Below are positions 7,906 through 16,722 of a stretch of DNA of 64,000 nucleotides, one piece after another (positions within the stretch are counted from its first letter, which is position 1; each line of letters opens with the position of its first letter). The notes beneath the pieces were generated by a model. It saw only the letters and a program-made list of their open reading frames with translations. It searched no databases and was not told where the DNA came from. Origin of the DNA: Marinobacter maritimus (lineage in GTDB: Bacteria > Pseudomonadota > Gammaproteobacteria > Pseudomonadales > Oleiphilaceae); NCBI RefSeq assembly GCF_007671675.1, contig NZ_VCGW01000002.1, forward strand, positions 310,001 to 374,000, read 5' to 3'. Both the position numbers and the translations under genes were made by a program.

Positions 7906-9239
7906 TGGCCGTGACAAATCGAGTGATCTGGAGTGATGGTCTATTTATCAAACCCCAGCACTTCCAGCAACAGCAGCGGTATCTGGAACATCAGATCAAT
8001 GAACGATCTCTGGCAGTTTCGGACTACCTGTATGGATTCAGCGATCTGGAGCTGAACGCGGAATATCTGAGCTTCGGGCGCGTCGGCCTGGTGCGGGCCA
8101 CTGGTTTGTTCCCCGATGGCACCCGCTTCAACCTGCCCCAGGACGATGTGATGCCAGAGCCCTTGGAAATCGCCGATGCCTCAGTGGCCAATCAGGTTGT
8201 GTATCTGGTTTTACCGCTGGGTAGCGACAGTCTGGCGGAGGTGGAATGGCCGGATGCGCCGGTGGCAGGACGATTCCGGGCCCAGAGTACAGAAATCCGG
8301 GATCTGCACTCCATTGATGGTGATGCCCACACTATCGACGTTGCCGGTGTAGCCCCGCGCCTCATGTTGGAGCGAGATGACCGAAGCGCCTACGCCGCGC
8401 TGGCCATCGGCCGGATCCTGGAGAAACGTCCGGACGGCAGCCTGGTGATGGACCCGAGCTTTATTCCGACCATGCTCAGCGTTCGGTCGGCGCCGAGATT
8501 GCAGCGGTTTGTCGGCGAAATGGCCGGTTTAATGCGCGAACGTGCACGCAATATTGCAGAACGTGTTGGTGCGCCAGGGCAGGGTGGTGTTGCTGACGTG
8601 GCGGATTTCATGTTGCTGCAGCTGCTCAACCGCGCACACCCGAGGTTCATGCACCTGGCCCGTTTACGCCAGCTGCACCCGGAGCGTTTGTTCGAAGCCT
8701 TGTTGGAGCTTTGCGGCGAGCTGGTGACCTTTACCGACGAGGGCCGCCTTCCGCGGGAATACGCGGCCTACGATCACGACCTGCCGGAAGACTGTTTTAC
8801 CCCACTGATGCAGGTCCTGCGGCAATCTCTCAGCACGGTATTGGAGCCGCGTGCACTGGCTATTCAGTTGCAGCAGCGCCAGTACGGACTGACGGTCGCT
8901 CCGGTTCAGGACGGCCAGCTGATAAGCGGTGCCGAGTTCATTCTGGCGGTGAAAGCCGACATGCCACTGGACGATCTGCGCAAGCAGTTTACCCAGCAGT
9001 GCAAGGTGGCCTCGGTGGAGAAAATTCGCGATCTCATCAGCTTGCAACTTCCGGGTATTCCGCTATCTGCTTTGCCGGTGGCGCCGCGTCAATTGCCGTA
9101 TCACGCCGGGTTTGTGTACTTTCGGCTGGACGATCAAAGCCAGGCCTGGCAAATGCTCGACAACGCCAGCGGTTTTGCCTTCCACGTGGCGGGCAGCTTC
9201 CCGGGTCTGGAAATGCAGTTCTGGGCAATCAGGAGTTAG
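7905..9239 (+). CDS. tssK: T6SS baseplate protein TssK (VasE)
   Basis: The 444-residue protein matches TssK/VasE/ImpJ, which links the baseplate to the TssL/TssM membrane complex. The N-terminus has the characteristic VIWSDGLFIKPQHFQQQ(QR)YLE segment and the C-terminal half carries LPGIPLSALPVAPRQLP(YH). The open frame extends 102 bases upstream into tssJ, but the ATG at 7905 overlapping the tssJ stop (TGATG) is the natural start and gives the family N-terminus. Confidence 0.95.
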   Translation: MAVTNRVIWSDGLFIKPQHFQQQQRYLEHQINERSLAVSDYLYGFSDLELNAEYLSFGRVGLVRATGLFPDGTRFNLPQDDVMPEPLEIADASVANQVVYLVLPLGSDSLAEVEWPDAPVAGRFRAQSTEIRDLHSIDGDAHTIDVAGVAPRLMLERDDRSAYAALAIGRILEKRPDGSLVMDPSFIPTMLSVRSAPRLQRFVGEMAGLMRERARNIAERVGAPGQGGVADVADFMLLQLLNRAHPRFMHLARLRQLHPERLFEALLELCGELVTFTDEGRLPREYAAYDHDLPEDCFTPLMQVLRQSLSTVLEPRALAIQLQQRQYGLTVAPVQDGQLISGAEFILAVKADMPLDDLRKQFTQQCKVASVEKIRDLISLQLPGIPLSALPVAPRQLPYHAGFVYFRLDDQSQAWQMLDNASGFAFHVAGSFPGLEMQFWAIRS

Positions 9240-9242
9240 ATC

Positions 9243-10067
9243 ATGACAAATGCACAGGTAATGGATTTACCCAATGGCAGCAGGCATTCCGGCGGCAGTG
9301 CATTCAGTGACCTGTTGTTTGCCGAAGAGCAGCAAAACGGCGTCTCCGGCGGCGATTTTGGCAATGACCAGTTCCAGCTCAGGGGGCTGGAAGATAATCG
9401 TCTGACTGATGCAGCCACGTCTTTGCTCGGGCTGGTCATCCGGATTCGTCGGCTGGCGGATTTTGGCGCGGTAGAGAGTCTCTACCAGCAGGTGGTGGAT
9501 GAGGTGACCGCTATAGATCGTGAGCTGATTGAGCAGGGCTACGAACGCCCCACTGTGGTGGCTTATCGTTACGTGCTTTGCGCCTTCATTGATGAGGCGG
9601 TGCTGGGCACGGGCTGGGGCGCCCACAGTGTGTGGTCGCAGCATTCGTTGCTGTCTCGTTTCCACAATGAAACCTGGGGCGGCGAGAAAGTATTCGCCAT
9701 CCTTGCGCGCATGGAACAGGAGCCGGCACGCTACAAAGACATGCTGGCGTTTATCTACCTGTGTCTGTGCCTGGGTTTTGAGGGCCGTTACAAGGTAATG
9801 GAAAACGGCCATGATGAGTACGAGCAGATTTTGCGTGGGCTTCATGAGCAGCTTCAGTCGCTCAAGGAAGACTCTGCCCCTGAGCCTCTGGCAGACGCAC
9901 AGATCAACGTAACACCGGCGCGCAACCGGCTACGCAGCGGGCTGCCGCTCTGGGGCATTGCAGGGTTGTTTGCGGCGGCCATGGTGGGGATATACAGCCT
10001 TTACAACATAGCGCTGGAAGAACGCATAAAGGATGTGCTCAGCGTACTGGAACAACTACCGAAATAA
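9243..10067 (+). CDS. tssL: T6SS membrane protein TssL (DotU/IcmH family, VasF)
   Basis: The 274-residue protein is a TssL/VasF homologue of the IcmH/DotU family, an inner-membrane component of the trans-envelope complex. The cytoplasmic domain contains the family signature YVLCAFIDEAVLGTGWG, and a single C-terminal transmembrane helix lies around residues 233-258 (WGIAGLFAAAMVGIYS). There is no C-terminal OmpA/peptidoglycan-binding extension, so this is the short form and needs another protein for cell-wall anchoring. It lies 3 bases after tssK and 10 bases before tssH. Confidence 0.95.
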   Translation: MTNAQVMDLPNGSRHSGGSAFSDLLFAEEQQNGVSGGDFGNDQFQLRGLEDNRLTDAATSLLGLVIRIRRLADFGAVESLYQQVVDEVTAIDRELIEQGYERPTVVAYRYVLCAFIDEAVLGTGWGAHSVWSQHSLLSRFHNETWGGEKVFAILARMEQEPARYKDMLAFIYLCLCLGFEGRYKVMENGHDEYEQILRGLHEQLQSLKEDSAPEPLADAQINVTPARNRLRSGLPLWGIAGLFAAAMVGIYSLYNIALEERIKDVLSVLEQLPK

Positions 10068-10077
10068 GGATATCACT

Positions 10078-12732
10078 GTGATTCGGGTAGAACTGCCGGC
10101 GCTTATCGGGCGCCTCAACGACATATGCCGCAACGGGCTGGAAGCCTCTGCTGCGCTTTGCATCAGCCGCCAGGGAGCAGAAATTACCCCGGCACACCTG
10201 TTGTTCAAGTTGCTGGAAACGCCGTTTTCCGACGTGCGCCAGATTCTGGAACAGGCGGGCATTAACTATCAGGAGTTTCAGCCTGTTGTTGGTGAAAGTC
10301 TGAGCGGTGAACTGCAGACCGCGGAGCCTTATCCATCTTTTTCGCCGCTGCTCATTGATCTTCTGCAGGATGCCTGGCTGCTGGCGTCAACGGAGCTGGA
10401 CCACCGGGATTTGCGCTCCGGCGCGATCTTCCTGGCATTGCTGATGAACGCCGACCGCTACCTTGCACCCCAGGTAAGTCAGCAACTCCAGGACATAAAC
10501 CGCGAACAGCTGCGCCGCCAGTTCGACACCATGACCGCAGGTTCCGCCGAGCGGCCAGGCATGGTACAGGGCGAAGCAGGTGCCCCCGGGGTCGAGGCTG
10601 ATATGGACCCGCTCACGCGTTACGCAACCGATTTTACCGCGTTGGCCCGCTCAGGAAAGCTCGACCCGGTGGTGTGCCGCGATGCCGAAATCGACCAGAT
10701 GATTGATATCCTCTGCCGTCGACGCAAGAACAATCCCATCGTGATAGGGGACGCGGGTGTAGGCAAAAGCGCAATCGTAGAAGGCCTGGCTCTGCGCATC
10801 GTGAACGCCGAAGTGCCTGAGCGCTTGCAAAAGGTAGAGCTCTGGACTCTCGACATGGGCGCACTGCAGGCCGGCGCCTCGGTAAAAGGCGAGTTCGAAA
10901 AGCGCCTGAAAGGCGTGATCGAAGCGGTGAAAGCCTCAACCATCCCCATCATTCTGTTCATTGACGAAGCCCACACCCTGATTGGCGCCGGCAACAGCGA
11001 AGGCGGCTCTGACGCCGCCAACCTGCTCAAGCCAGCGTTGGCCCGTGGCGAGCTGCGGACCATTGCAGCGACCACTTGGCGTGAATATAAAAAGTACTTT
11101 GAAAAAGACCCGGCCCTCAGCCGTCGCTTCCAGCCAGTGGCACTGGATGAGCCCAGCCCGGCACAAGCCGTACACATTCTCCGTGGCCTGCGCACCGTGT
11201 ACGAAAAAGCCCATCAGGTGCTCATCGCTGACAGCGCCCTGCAAGCCGCCTCCGAAATGTCCGCCCGCTATCTGGCAGGCCGACAGCTCCCGGACAAAGC
11301 CATTGATGTGCTGGACACTGCCTGCGCCCGCGTCAGTCTCAACCTGAGCACGCCACCGCGCAAACTCAGCCACGTGCGCAGCGAACTGCACCAGCTCTCC
11401 ATGGAACAGGAACTGCTGAACCGTGAACACACTCTCGGACAGAGCGTCGACACAGACCGGGAAGCGGAACTGGAGCAACGCATTGCCGAACTTAATGAAC
11501 AGGCCGCCGAACTGGAAGAAAGCTGGAACACCCAGCGCGACATGGTCGCCCGCCTGGTGGACATCCGCGAACAACTGCTCAACCCGGCGGGCGTTCAGGA
11601 AACCATTGCAAAAGACGAAGCCGATATTGAAGCAGTGCCCGAACAGACTGGCCTGCAAGAACACCCCAGCCTGCAAAACGAAGCTGCTGCCCTCGAACAG
11701 GAACTTGCTGAACTGCAAGCTGATGAGCCTCTTGTGCACGCCCGGGTAGACGCCCGCCAGATTGCCGAAGTCATCGCTGATTGGACCGGCATCCCCGTCA
11801 ACAGCATGACCACCGACGAGCTGGAAAAAATCACCCACTTGCCGGCGTACCTGCAAGCCCACATCAAAGGCCAGGACACCGCCATCGACTGCCTGCACCA
11901 GCACCTGCTAACCGCCCGCGCCGACCTCCGTCGCCCCGGCCGCCCCATGGGCGCCTTCCTGCTGGTGGGCCCCAGCGGCGTGGGTAAAACCGAGACAGTG
12001 GTTCAACTAGCCGAACTCCTCTACGGCGGTCGCCAGTTTCTCACCACCATCAACATGTCCGAGTACCAGGAGAAGCACGCAGTCTCCCGCCTGATTGGCT
12101 CGCCACCAGGCTACGTAGGATACGGCGAAGGCGGCATCCTCACTGAAGCCATCCGCCAGAAACCCTATTCCGTGGTGCTGCTCGACGAAGTCGAAAAAGC
12201 CCATCCGGAAGTCCTCAACCTCTTCTACCAGGCCTTCGACAAAGGCGAACTGGCAGACGGCGAAGGCCGGTTGATCGACTGCAAAAACATCGTCTTCTTC
12301 CTGACCTCCAACCTCGGCTATCAGACCATCGTCAACCACGCCGAACACCCGGAAAAGATCGAAGAAGCCCTGTACCCGGAGCTGGCCGACTTCTTCAAAC
12401 CCGCGTTGCTGGCAAGAATGGAAGTCGTACCTTACCTGCCGCTCGGTGAAGACACCCTCAACCGCATCGTCGGCGACAAACTGGAACGCCTGGCCCAGCA
12501 AATCCGCGACCGTTATCACACCGAAGTGGTGATGGAAGGCGCCCTGGTAGACGCCATCCGCAGCCGTGCGACAAGAAGTGAAAACGGTGCGAGGATGCTG
12601 GAGTCTATTATCGAGGGTGAGTTGCTGCCGCCGGTATCGCTGGCGTTGTTGGAGAAGCTGGCTGCGAAAGAACCGGTAACAAAAGTTACGTTGAGCGTTG
12701 AAGAAAATAGATTCACAGGCATTGTTGTCTGA
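10078..12732 (+). CDS. tssH: T6SS sheath-recycling ATPase TssH (ClpV)
   Basis: The 884-residue Clp/Hsp100 ATPase disassembles contracted TssBC sheaths. An N-terminal Clp repeat domain is followed by two AAA+ modules with Walker A motifs GDAGVGKS (about residue 224) and GPSGVGKT (about residue 631). A coiled-coil middle domain and the typical GSPPGYVGYGEGG pore-loop region are also present. The GTG at 10078 with AAGGA eight bases upstream is preferred; the frame is open 45 bases further into tssL. Placement inside the T6SS cluster separates it from housekeeping ClpB. Confidence 0.96.
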   Translation: MIRVELPALIGRLNDICRNGLEASAALCISRQGAEITPAHLLFKLLETPFSDVRQILEQAGINYQEFQPVVGESLSGELQTAEPYPSFSPLLIDLLQDAWLLASTELDHRDLRSGAIFLALLMNADRYLAPQVSQQLQDINREQLRRQFDTMTAGSAERPGMVQGEAGAPGVEADMDPLTRYATDFTALARSGKLDPVVCRDAEIDQMIDILCRRRKNNPIVIGDAGVGKSAIVEGLALRIVNAEVPERLQKVELWTLDMGALQAGASVKGEFEKRLKGVIEAVKASTIPIILFIDEAHTLIGAGNSEGGSDAANLLKPALARGELRTIAATTWREYKKYFEKDPALSRRFQPVALDEPSPAQAVHILRGLRTVYEKAHQVLIADSALQAASEMSARYLAGRQLPDKAIDVLDTACARVSLNLSTPPRKLSHVRSELHQLSMEQELLNREHTLGQSVDTDREAELEQRIAELNEQAAELEESWNTQRDMVARLVDIREQLLNPAGVQETIAKDEADIEAVPEQTGLQEHPSLQNEAAALEQELAELQADEPLVHARVDARQIAEVIADWTGIPVNSMTTDELEKITHLPAYLQAHIKGQDTAIDCLHQHLLTARADLRRPGRPMGAFLLVGPSGVGKTETVVQLAELLYGGRQFLTTINMSEYQEKHAVSRLIGSPPGYVGYGEGGILTEAIRQKPYSVVLLDEVEKAHPEVLNLFYQAFDKGELADGEGRLIDCKNIVFFLTSNLGYQTIVNHAEHPEKIEEALYPELADFFKPALLARMEVVPYLPLGEDTLNRIVGDKLERLAQQIRDRYHTEVVMEGALVDAIRSRATRSENGARMLESIIEGELLPPVSLALLEKLAAKEPVTKVTLSVEENRFTGIVV

Positions 12733-12748
12733 GAGTAACTGAAACCTA

Positions 12749-12859
12749 GCGTAGCCTGCGAGGCGGCTTTCCAAAACCCTGCGGAGCCATGGATGGCGGA
12801 GCGGAGCGTACAAGGATGTATTCACAGCGTGTTTTGGAAAGCCGTCTCGCAGGCTACGC
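12749..12859 (+). repeat. structured repeat copy A (conserved core, private arms)
   Basis: Arms of 29 nt (12749-12777 and 12831-12859) are complementary with one G.T wobble. The core between them contains GCGGAGCCATGGATGGCGG and a second mini-hairpin around TACAAGGATGTA, followed by TTCACAGCG. It lies between tssH and the sigma54 activator gene, core-sense on the transcribed strand. The same core recurs at 29388-29506 (inverted), 35830-36022 and 57608-57716, with different arm sequences each time. It also creates a spurious upstream extension of the next open frame. Confidence 0.92.
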
Positions 12860-12899
12860 GGACGGCAATCTCCGTTTTAACAATACTGGGAACAAAAAA

Positions 12900-14480
12900 A
12901 TGGGACGGATGCAGATGGAACTGCACACCGGCATTGAACTGGCAGTCGCACTGACACACCAGACCACACTGCCGGATTTGCTGAAAACCGCCACAACACA
13001 GCTGGAAAACGCCTTCGGCTTAACCCGCTGCTGGGCACTCGAACTCGACCTCAGCGGCCGCACACTGCACTGCAGCGACCTGGCTGAAACCTGCGAATTC
13101 GACTGTGGCGACTTCAGCCACCCCTTCGCCCACCTGCTGCAAACCGGCAAGGCTCGCGAACTTGCCCGGGCTGCCAGCCACCGCCTCGATCACCCAGGCT
13201 TCCAGTGCCTCCTCGAAGCCAGTCATCGCCCGAAATCCCTAAGGCTCGAGCCTCTTAAAGGCGATGACGGCAGAACTCTCGGCATACTCGTACTCTGCCG
13301 CGACGAACCCGACTGGAGCAGCATAACCGCCCAACCTCTGTATCGCGGCCTCCTGCAGTTGCTCACCCACCAATGGATAGCGCAACTGCAAAGCCGGGAT
13401 CAGGTGTGGCAGCGCCGCCTGCTCAAACGCTCACTGGACAACTTGCACGACGCAGAAACCCTCCGTAAGCGCTGTGAAAGCCTGGCCCAAACACTCGTGG
13501 GTACCTCAAAAGCCATGACCAGCCTGCGGGCTCAGGTTGTCCGCGCCGCTGGCAGCCAATTGTCGGTGCTGGTTCAGGGCGAAACCGGCTGCGGCAAAGA
13601 CTTGGTGGCCCGAGGTATTCATGAATTATCAGATCGCGCTGACGGCAACATGGTCGTGGTCAACTGTGCCGCCATACCCGACAGCCTGCTGGAAAGCGAA
13701 CTCTTCGGTCATACCAAAGGTGCGTTTTCAGGCGCTGACCAGGCCAAAGAGGGGCTTTTGGCCCAGGCCAATGGCGGCACGCTCTTTCTGGACGAAATCG
13801 GCGACATGCCCATGGCGCTGCAATCCAAACTCCTGCGTGTCCTGGAAAGCCGTCAGTTCAGGCCTCTTGGCGCACAAAAGGAACAGCACTCCGACTTCCG
13901 GCTGGTAGCGGCTACCCACCAGCCACTGCGCCAGAGCATTGAAGGCGGCAGCTTCCGACGGGATCTGTTCTATCGCCTGAGCCAGTTTCCGCTGCAGATA
14001 ACACCCCTGCGCGAACGCCTGGACGATCTTGAATCCCTCAGCCGTCACTTTATTCGCCTGTACACCGAGCGTGAAGGCACCGGCCCTCTGGGCATCAGCA
14101 GCCATGCACTGCGCGCCCTCGAAACGTACGATTTTCCGGGCAACGCCCGGGAGCTGCGCAACATCATCGAGCTGGCGTGTTTGCAAACCCCAGCCGGGGA
14201 CGACATTCAGCCGGAAGTGCTCAACCTCACAGATCTGTTCGCAGAGCCCTACGGTACGGAACGTTGTGGCGGTGAGCCACACAGGTCAGAGGTTGCCGCA
14301 GCACTTGGCGTAGAGGGTATTCGCGACCTCAAAGCCGCCGCCCAGGCGTTTGAAGCTGAAATTATTCGCGACCGCCTGCGTCAATACGGCGGCAACCGCG
14401 CTCAGGCGGCGCAAAGCCTTGGTCTGCCGAAGCGCACGCTCGCCCACAAGTGTTTGAAGTATCAGGTAGTCGAAGTATGA
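12900..14480 (+). CDS. vasH: sigma54-dependent T6SS transcriptional activator (VasH type)
   Basis: The 526-residue protein has an N-terminal GAF-like sensor region (about 1-190), a sigma54-interacting AAA+ domain and a C-terminal Fis-type helix-turn-helix (GGNRAQAAQSLGLPKRTL). The AAA+ domain has Walker A GETGCGKD at about residue 227, the sigma54-contact loop as GAFSGA at about 274, and Walker B GTLFLDEIGD. Position after clpV matches vasH, an activator of T6SS genes, often hcp/vgrG operons. The ATG at 12900 is chosen because the upstream frame is only read-through of repeat copy A. Ser replaces the usual Thr in the GAFTGA loop. Confidence 0.9.
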   Translation: MGRMQMELHTGIELAVALTHQTTLPDLLKTATTQLENAFGLTRCWALELDLSGRTLHCSDLAETCEFDCGDFSHPFAHLLQTGKARELARAASHRLDHPGFQCLLEASHRPKSLRLEPLKGDDGRTLGILVLCRDEPDWSSITAQPLYRGLLQLLTHQWIAQLQSRDQVWQRRLLKRSLDNLHDAETLRKRCESLAQTLVGTSKAMTSLRAQVVRAAGSQLSVLVQGETGCGKDLVARGIHELSDRADGNMVVVNCAAIPDSLLESELFGHTKGAFSGADQAKEGLLAQANGGTLFLDEIGDMPMALQSKLLRVLESRQFRPLGAQKEQHSDFRLVAATHQPLRQSIEGGSFRRDLFYRLSQFPLQITPLRERLDDLESLSRHFIRLYTEREGTGPLGISSHALRALETYDFPGNARELRNIIELACLQTPAGDDIQPEVLNLTDLFAEPYGTERCGGEPHRSEVAAALGVEGIRDLKAAAQAFEAEIIRDRLRQYGGNRAQAAQSLGLPKRTLAHKCLKYQVVEV

Positions 14481-15166
14481 AAATCCTAATGCTTACCTAC
14501 GTGAGGGCGCCCAGTCTCGGTATTTTTTGTTTGGGTGCTCTGATCCTTGGAGCCATAAGCGCGCAGGCGCAGGCTGGAAAGTTGGAAGAGGCCAGCAAGT
14601 GCACCGGCGAAACCCAGCGTCTGGAAAGGCTGGCGTGTTTTGACGAGGTATTTGGTACTCCTCTGGCAGAGCCCGAAATGGGTAAAGAGCCGGATGACGG
14701 CCTTCACAATATAAAACGCTCCAGGCGCTGGCGTGAGGCTTATGCACAGGTGGAAACAGACCCTGCAGCCGGTGGTATCGGTTACCGCAACACCGGGCAG
14801 GCCGCTGGACTTCTGGTCACAGTGCCGGCGCTGGGTGCGCAGCCTCCGCGGCCTTTGCTTGTCCTGCAGTGCCACAACAACATCACAGAACTGACTTTGA
14901 TGCTGCCGGAGCAGCTTGACGCAGAGCGGGTAAGCCTGGGCCTTGGAGTCCCGGAAACGGCAAGTCAAAGCGCCTGGAGAGTGCGGGATAACGGCTACGT
15001 GCTCAGTGTCGGGCGCGGCTTGCCGGCTATCCGGGCCGTCAAGACGATAGGGTCGGAAACCGATATTCGCGTTTACTCGGAAAACAGTCGTATCGATGGC
15101 CTGTTGTTCGATCTGACGGGTTTTGAGAGCGCCATCCGCCCGCTTCGCGAGAGCTGTAGCTGGTAG
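14477..15166 (+). CDS. vasI: T6SS-associated exported protein VasI/TagO
   Basis: The 229-residue protein has an N-terminal signal peptide (hydrophobic segment LGIFCLGALILGAISAQAQA) and matches VasI/TagO by position and pattern. This includes an early CTGETQRLERLACFDEVF stretch, as in other members. The family is periplasmic and its precise role in secretion is not settled. The ATG at 14477 overlaps the vasH stop (ATGA), indicating coupling. A GTG at 14450 inside vasH is a less likely start because it would interrupt the signal peptide's n-region. Confidence 0.8.
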   Translation: MKILMLTYVRAPSLGIFCLGALILGAISAQAQAGKLEEASKCTGETQRLERLACFDEVFGTPLAEPEMGKEPDDGLHNIKRSRRWREAYAQVETDPAAGGIGYRNTGQAAGLLVTVPALGAQPPRPLLVLQCHNNITELTLMLPEQLDAERVSLGLGVPETASQSAWRVRDNGYVLSVGRGLPAIRAVKTIGSETDIRVYSENSRIDGLLFDLTGFESAIRPLRESCSW

Positions 15167-15211
15167 CCGAGTCGTGAAAGCGCAAACGCAAGGACGCGAG
15201 GATAGAAAGAT

Positions 15212-16666
15212 ATGCAGGTCATAGAGCAGCATCCCTACATTGAACTGGTGGTCACACCTTTGGAAGGCGAGTCGACCGCCGGTCACGGGCTGGGAGAGGA
15301 CTCCGCCCTCAGTTTCCTTGAAGACGAGATCATGAAAATCGGTTCTCTTGCCCATACTGACATTGACTGGGGCAAGGTTGAGAGCGAATCCCTGAAAATA
15401 CTGTCAGCCCGCAGCAAGGATCTGAAAGTTCTCGGCTTTCTCCTGATTGCGCTGCAGCGGGGCGGCGACGGAGAGCGTTTTGCGCTTTCGCTGTATTTGC
15501 TCCAGCGCGTGCTTGAAAGCTGGTGGGATGAAGGCTGGCCTTATCCTGGCGATAGGGGAAAGCGAGCCCGGAAAATGATGTTTACCCAGATGCTGCAACG
15601 CGCCTGCAAAGGCGTGGCCGGAAATTCCTTTGATGCCAGTGTGGGGGATGGTCGCAGCTTTTGCCTTGAGGTGCTCACTAAACTGCAGGCGCAAGCGCAA
15701 CAACGAGAGCTGCCCGACGATGCCTTGGTTGATCTCAGGCGCGCCATTGAACAGTTGCCCCAAACCCGGGATATCGGCACCCACGTTGAAAAAAACACAG
15801 AGACGCCCTCTGCAAGCTCCGCTGCCGCAGGCGATAGCGCCAAGGCGGGTCCAGCGCCTTCGGCGACGTCTATAAGCCCGGCGCTTGGTAACCTGACACT
15901 GGACCCGAGTAACGAGCGGGCCACACGCCAGAGCTTGTTGAAAGTGGCGGATATGTTAACCGGAACCGAGCCGGAGCGGCCGTTGGGCTACCAGATTCGC
16001 CGGTACGCCATCTGGCAGAGTATTACGTCTGTCCCGCCCACTCGGGATGGTAAGCGTTCTGACCTGGCGGCTGTGAGTCCGGATCGCGTTGCGCAATACC
16101 GTGAAGCCCTGGAAAAGTCGCCAGACCAGGCGCTTTGGCAGCGTATAGAACAGAGCCTTTCGGTTAGCCCGTTCTGGCTTGAGGGGCATCGGCTCAGTGC
16201 CAGTGTGGCCGCCGCTTTGGGGTGTAACGCCTGTGCTGATGCCATTCGCTCTGACGTTGACGAATTTGTCGAAAGGCTGCCGCAGCTTGCGGAGCTGACG
16301 TTTAACGATGGCACCCCGTTCTTGCCGGCGGAAGCTCAGGAGTGGCTTTGGTCGGCGCCTGTACATACCTCGGGGCAGTTCTGCACCAGTGCCAGCCCCT
16401 GGGAACAGGCTTACGATACGGCGCGGGAGCTTATGGACCAGAAAGGCCTGGCGCCAGCGATGCAAATTCTCGAAGACGGCCTGGCAGGAGCCCGGGAACC
16501 GCGGGAGCAGTTTTACTGGCGCCTGGCATCGGCACGACTGATGAAAGACAGCGGTCTGGTCAGCCTGGCCGCCCGGCATATTCATGATCTGCAGCAGCAG
16601 TTAGGTGGCCTGGCGATTGAAGACTGGGAACCAGCGCTCCTGAAACAACTTGAACGATTTGCCTAA
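15212..16666 (+). CDS. tssA: T6SS cap/baseplate protein TssA (VasJ, ImpA N-terminal domain)
   Basis: The 484-residue protein has an ImpA N-terminal domain (about residues 20-120, including LKVLGFLLIALQRGGDG and WWDEGWPYPGD). A Ser/Ala/Pro-rich linker near residue 195-225 leads to a VasJ-like C-terminal region. TssA proteins cap or prime the growing sheath and tube. The linker is typical for the family. The gene is followed after 56 bases by tssM, as in the VAS cluster. Confidence 0.9.
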   Translation: MQVIEQHPYIELVVTPLEGESTAGHGLGEDSALSFLEDEIMKIGSLAHTDIDWGKVESESLKILSARSKDLKVLGFLLIALQRGGDGERFALSLYLLQRVLESWWDEGWPYPGDRGKRARKMMFTQMLQRACKGVAGNSFDASVGDGRSFCLEVLTKLQAQAQQRELPDDALVDLRRAIEQLPQTRDIGTHVEKNTETPSASSAAAGDSAKAGPAPSATSISPALGNLTLDPSNERATRQSLLKVADMLTGTEPERPLGYQIRRYAIWQSITSVPPTRDGKRSDLAAVSPDRVAQYREALEKSPDQALWQRIEQSLSVSPFWLEGHRLSASVAAALGCNACADAIRSDVDEFVERLPQLAELTFNDGTPFLPAEAQEWLWSAPVHTSGQFCTSASPWEQAYDTARELMDQKGLAPAMQILEDGLAGAREPREQFYWRLASARLMKDSGLVSLAARHIHDLQQQLGGLAIEDWEPALLKQLERFA

Positions 16667-16722
16667 GGGTTGAGTCGGGAAAATAGCTACCTTTTTATGG
16701 ACGAACAGCAGGAATGGACACC

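Noticed and set aside
12789..12899. Possible upstream extension of the vasH frame
   Set aside because: The extension is translated repeat copy A; the same translated peptide appears wherever this repeat is read in that frame.
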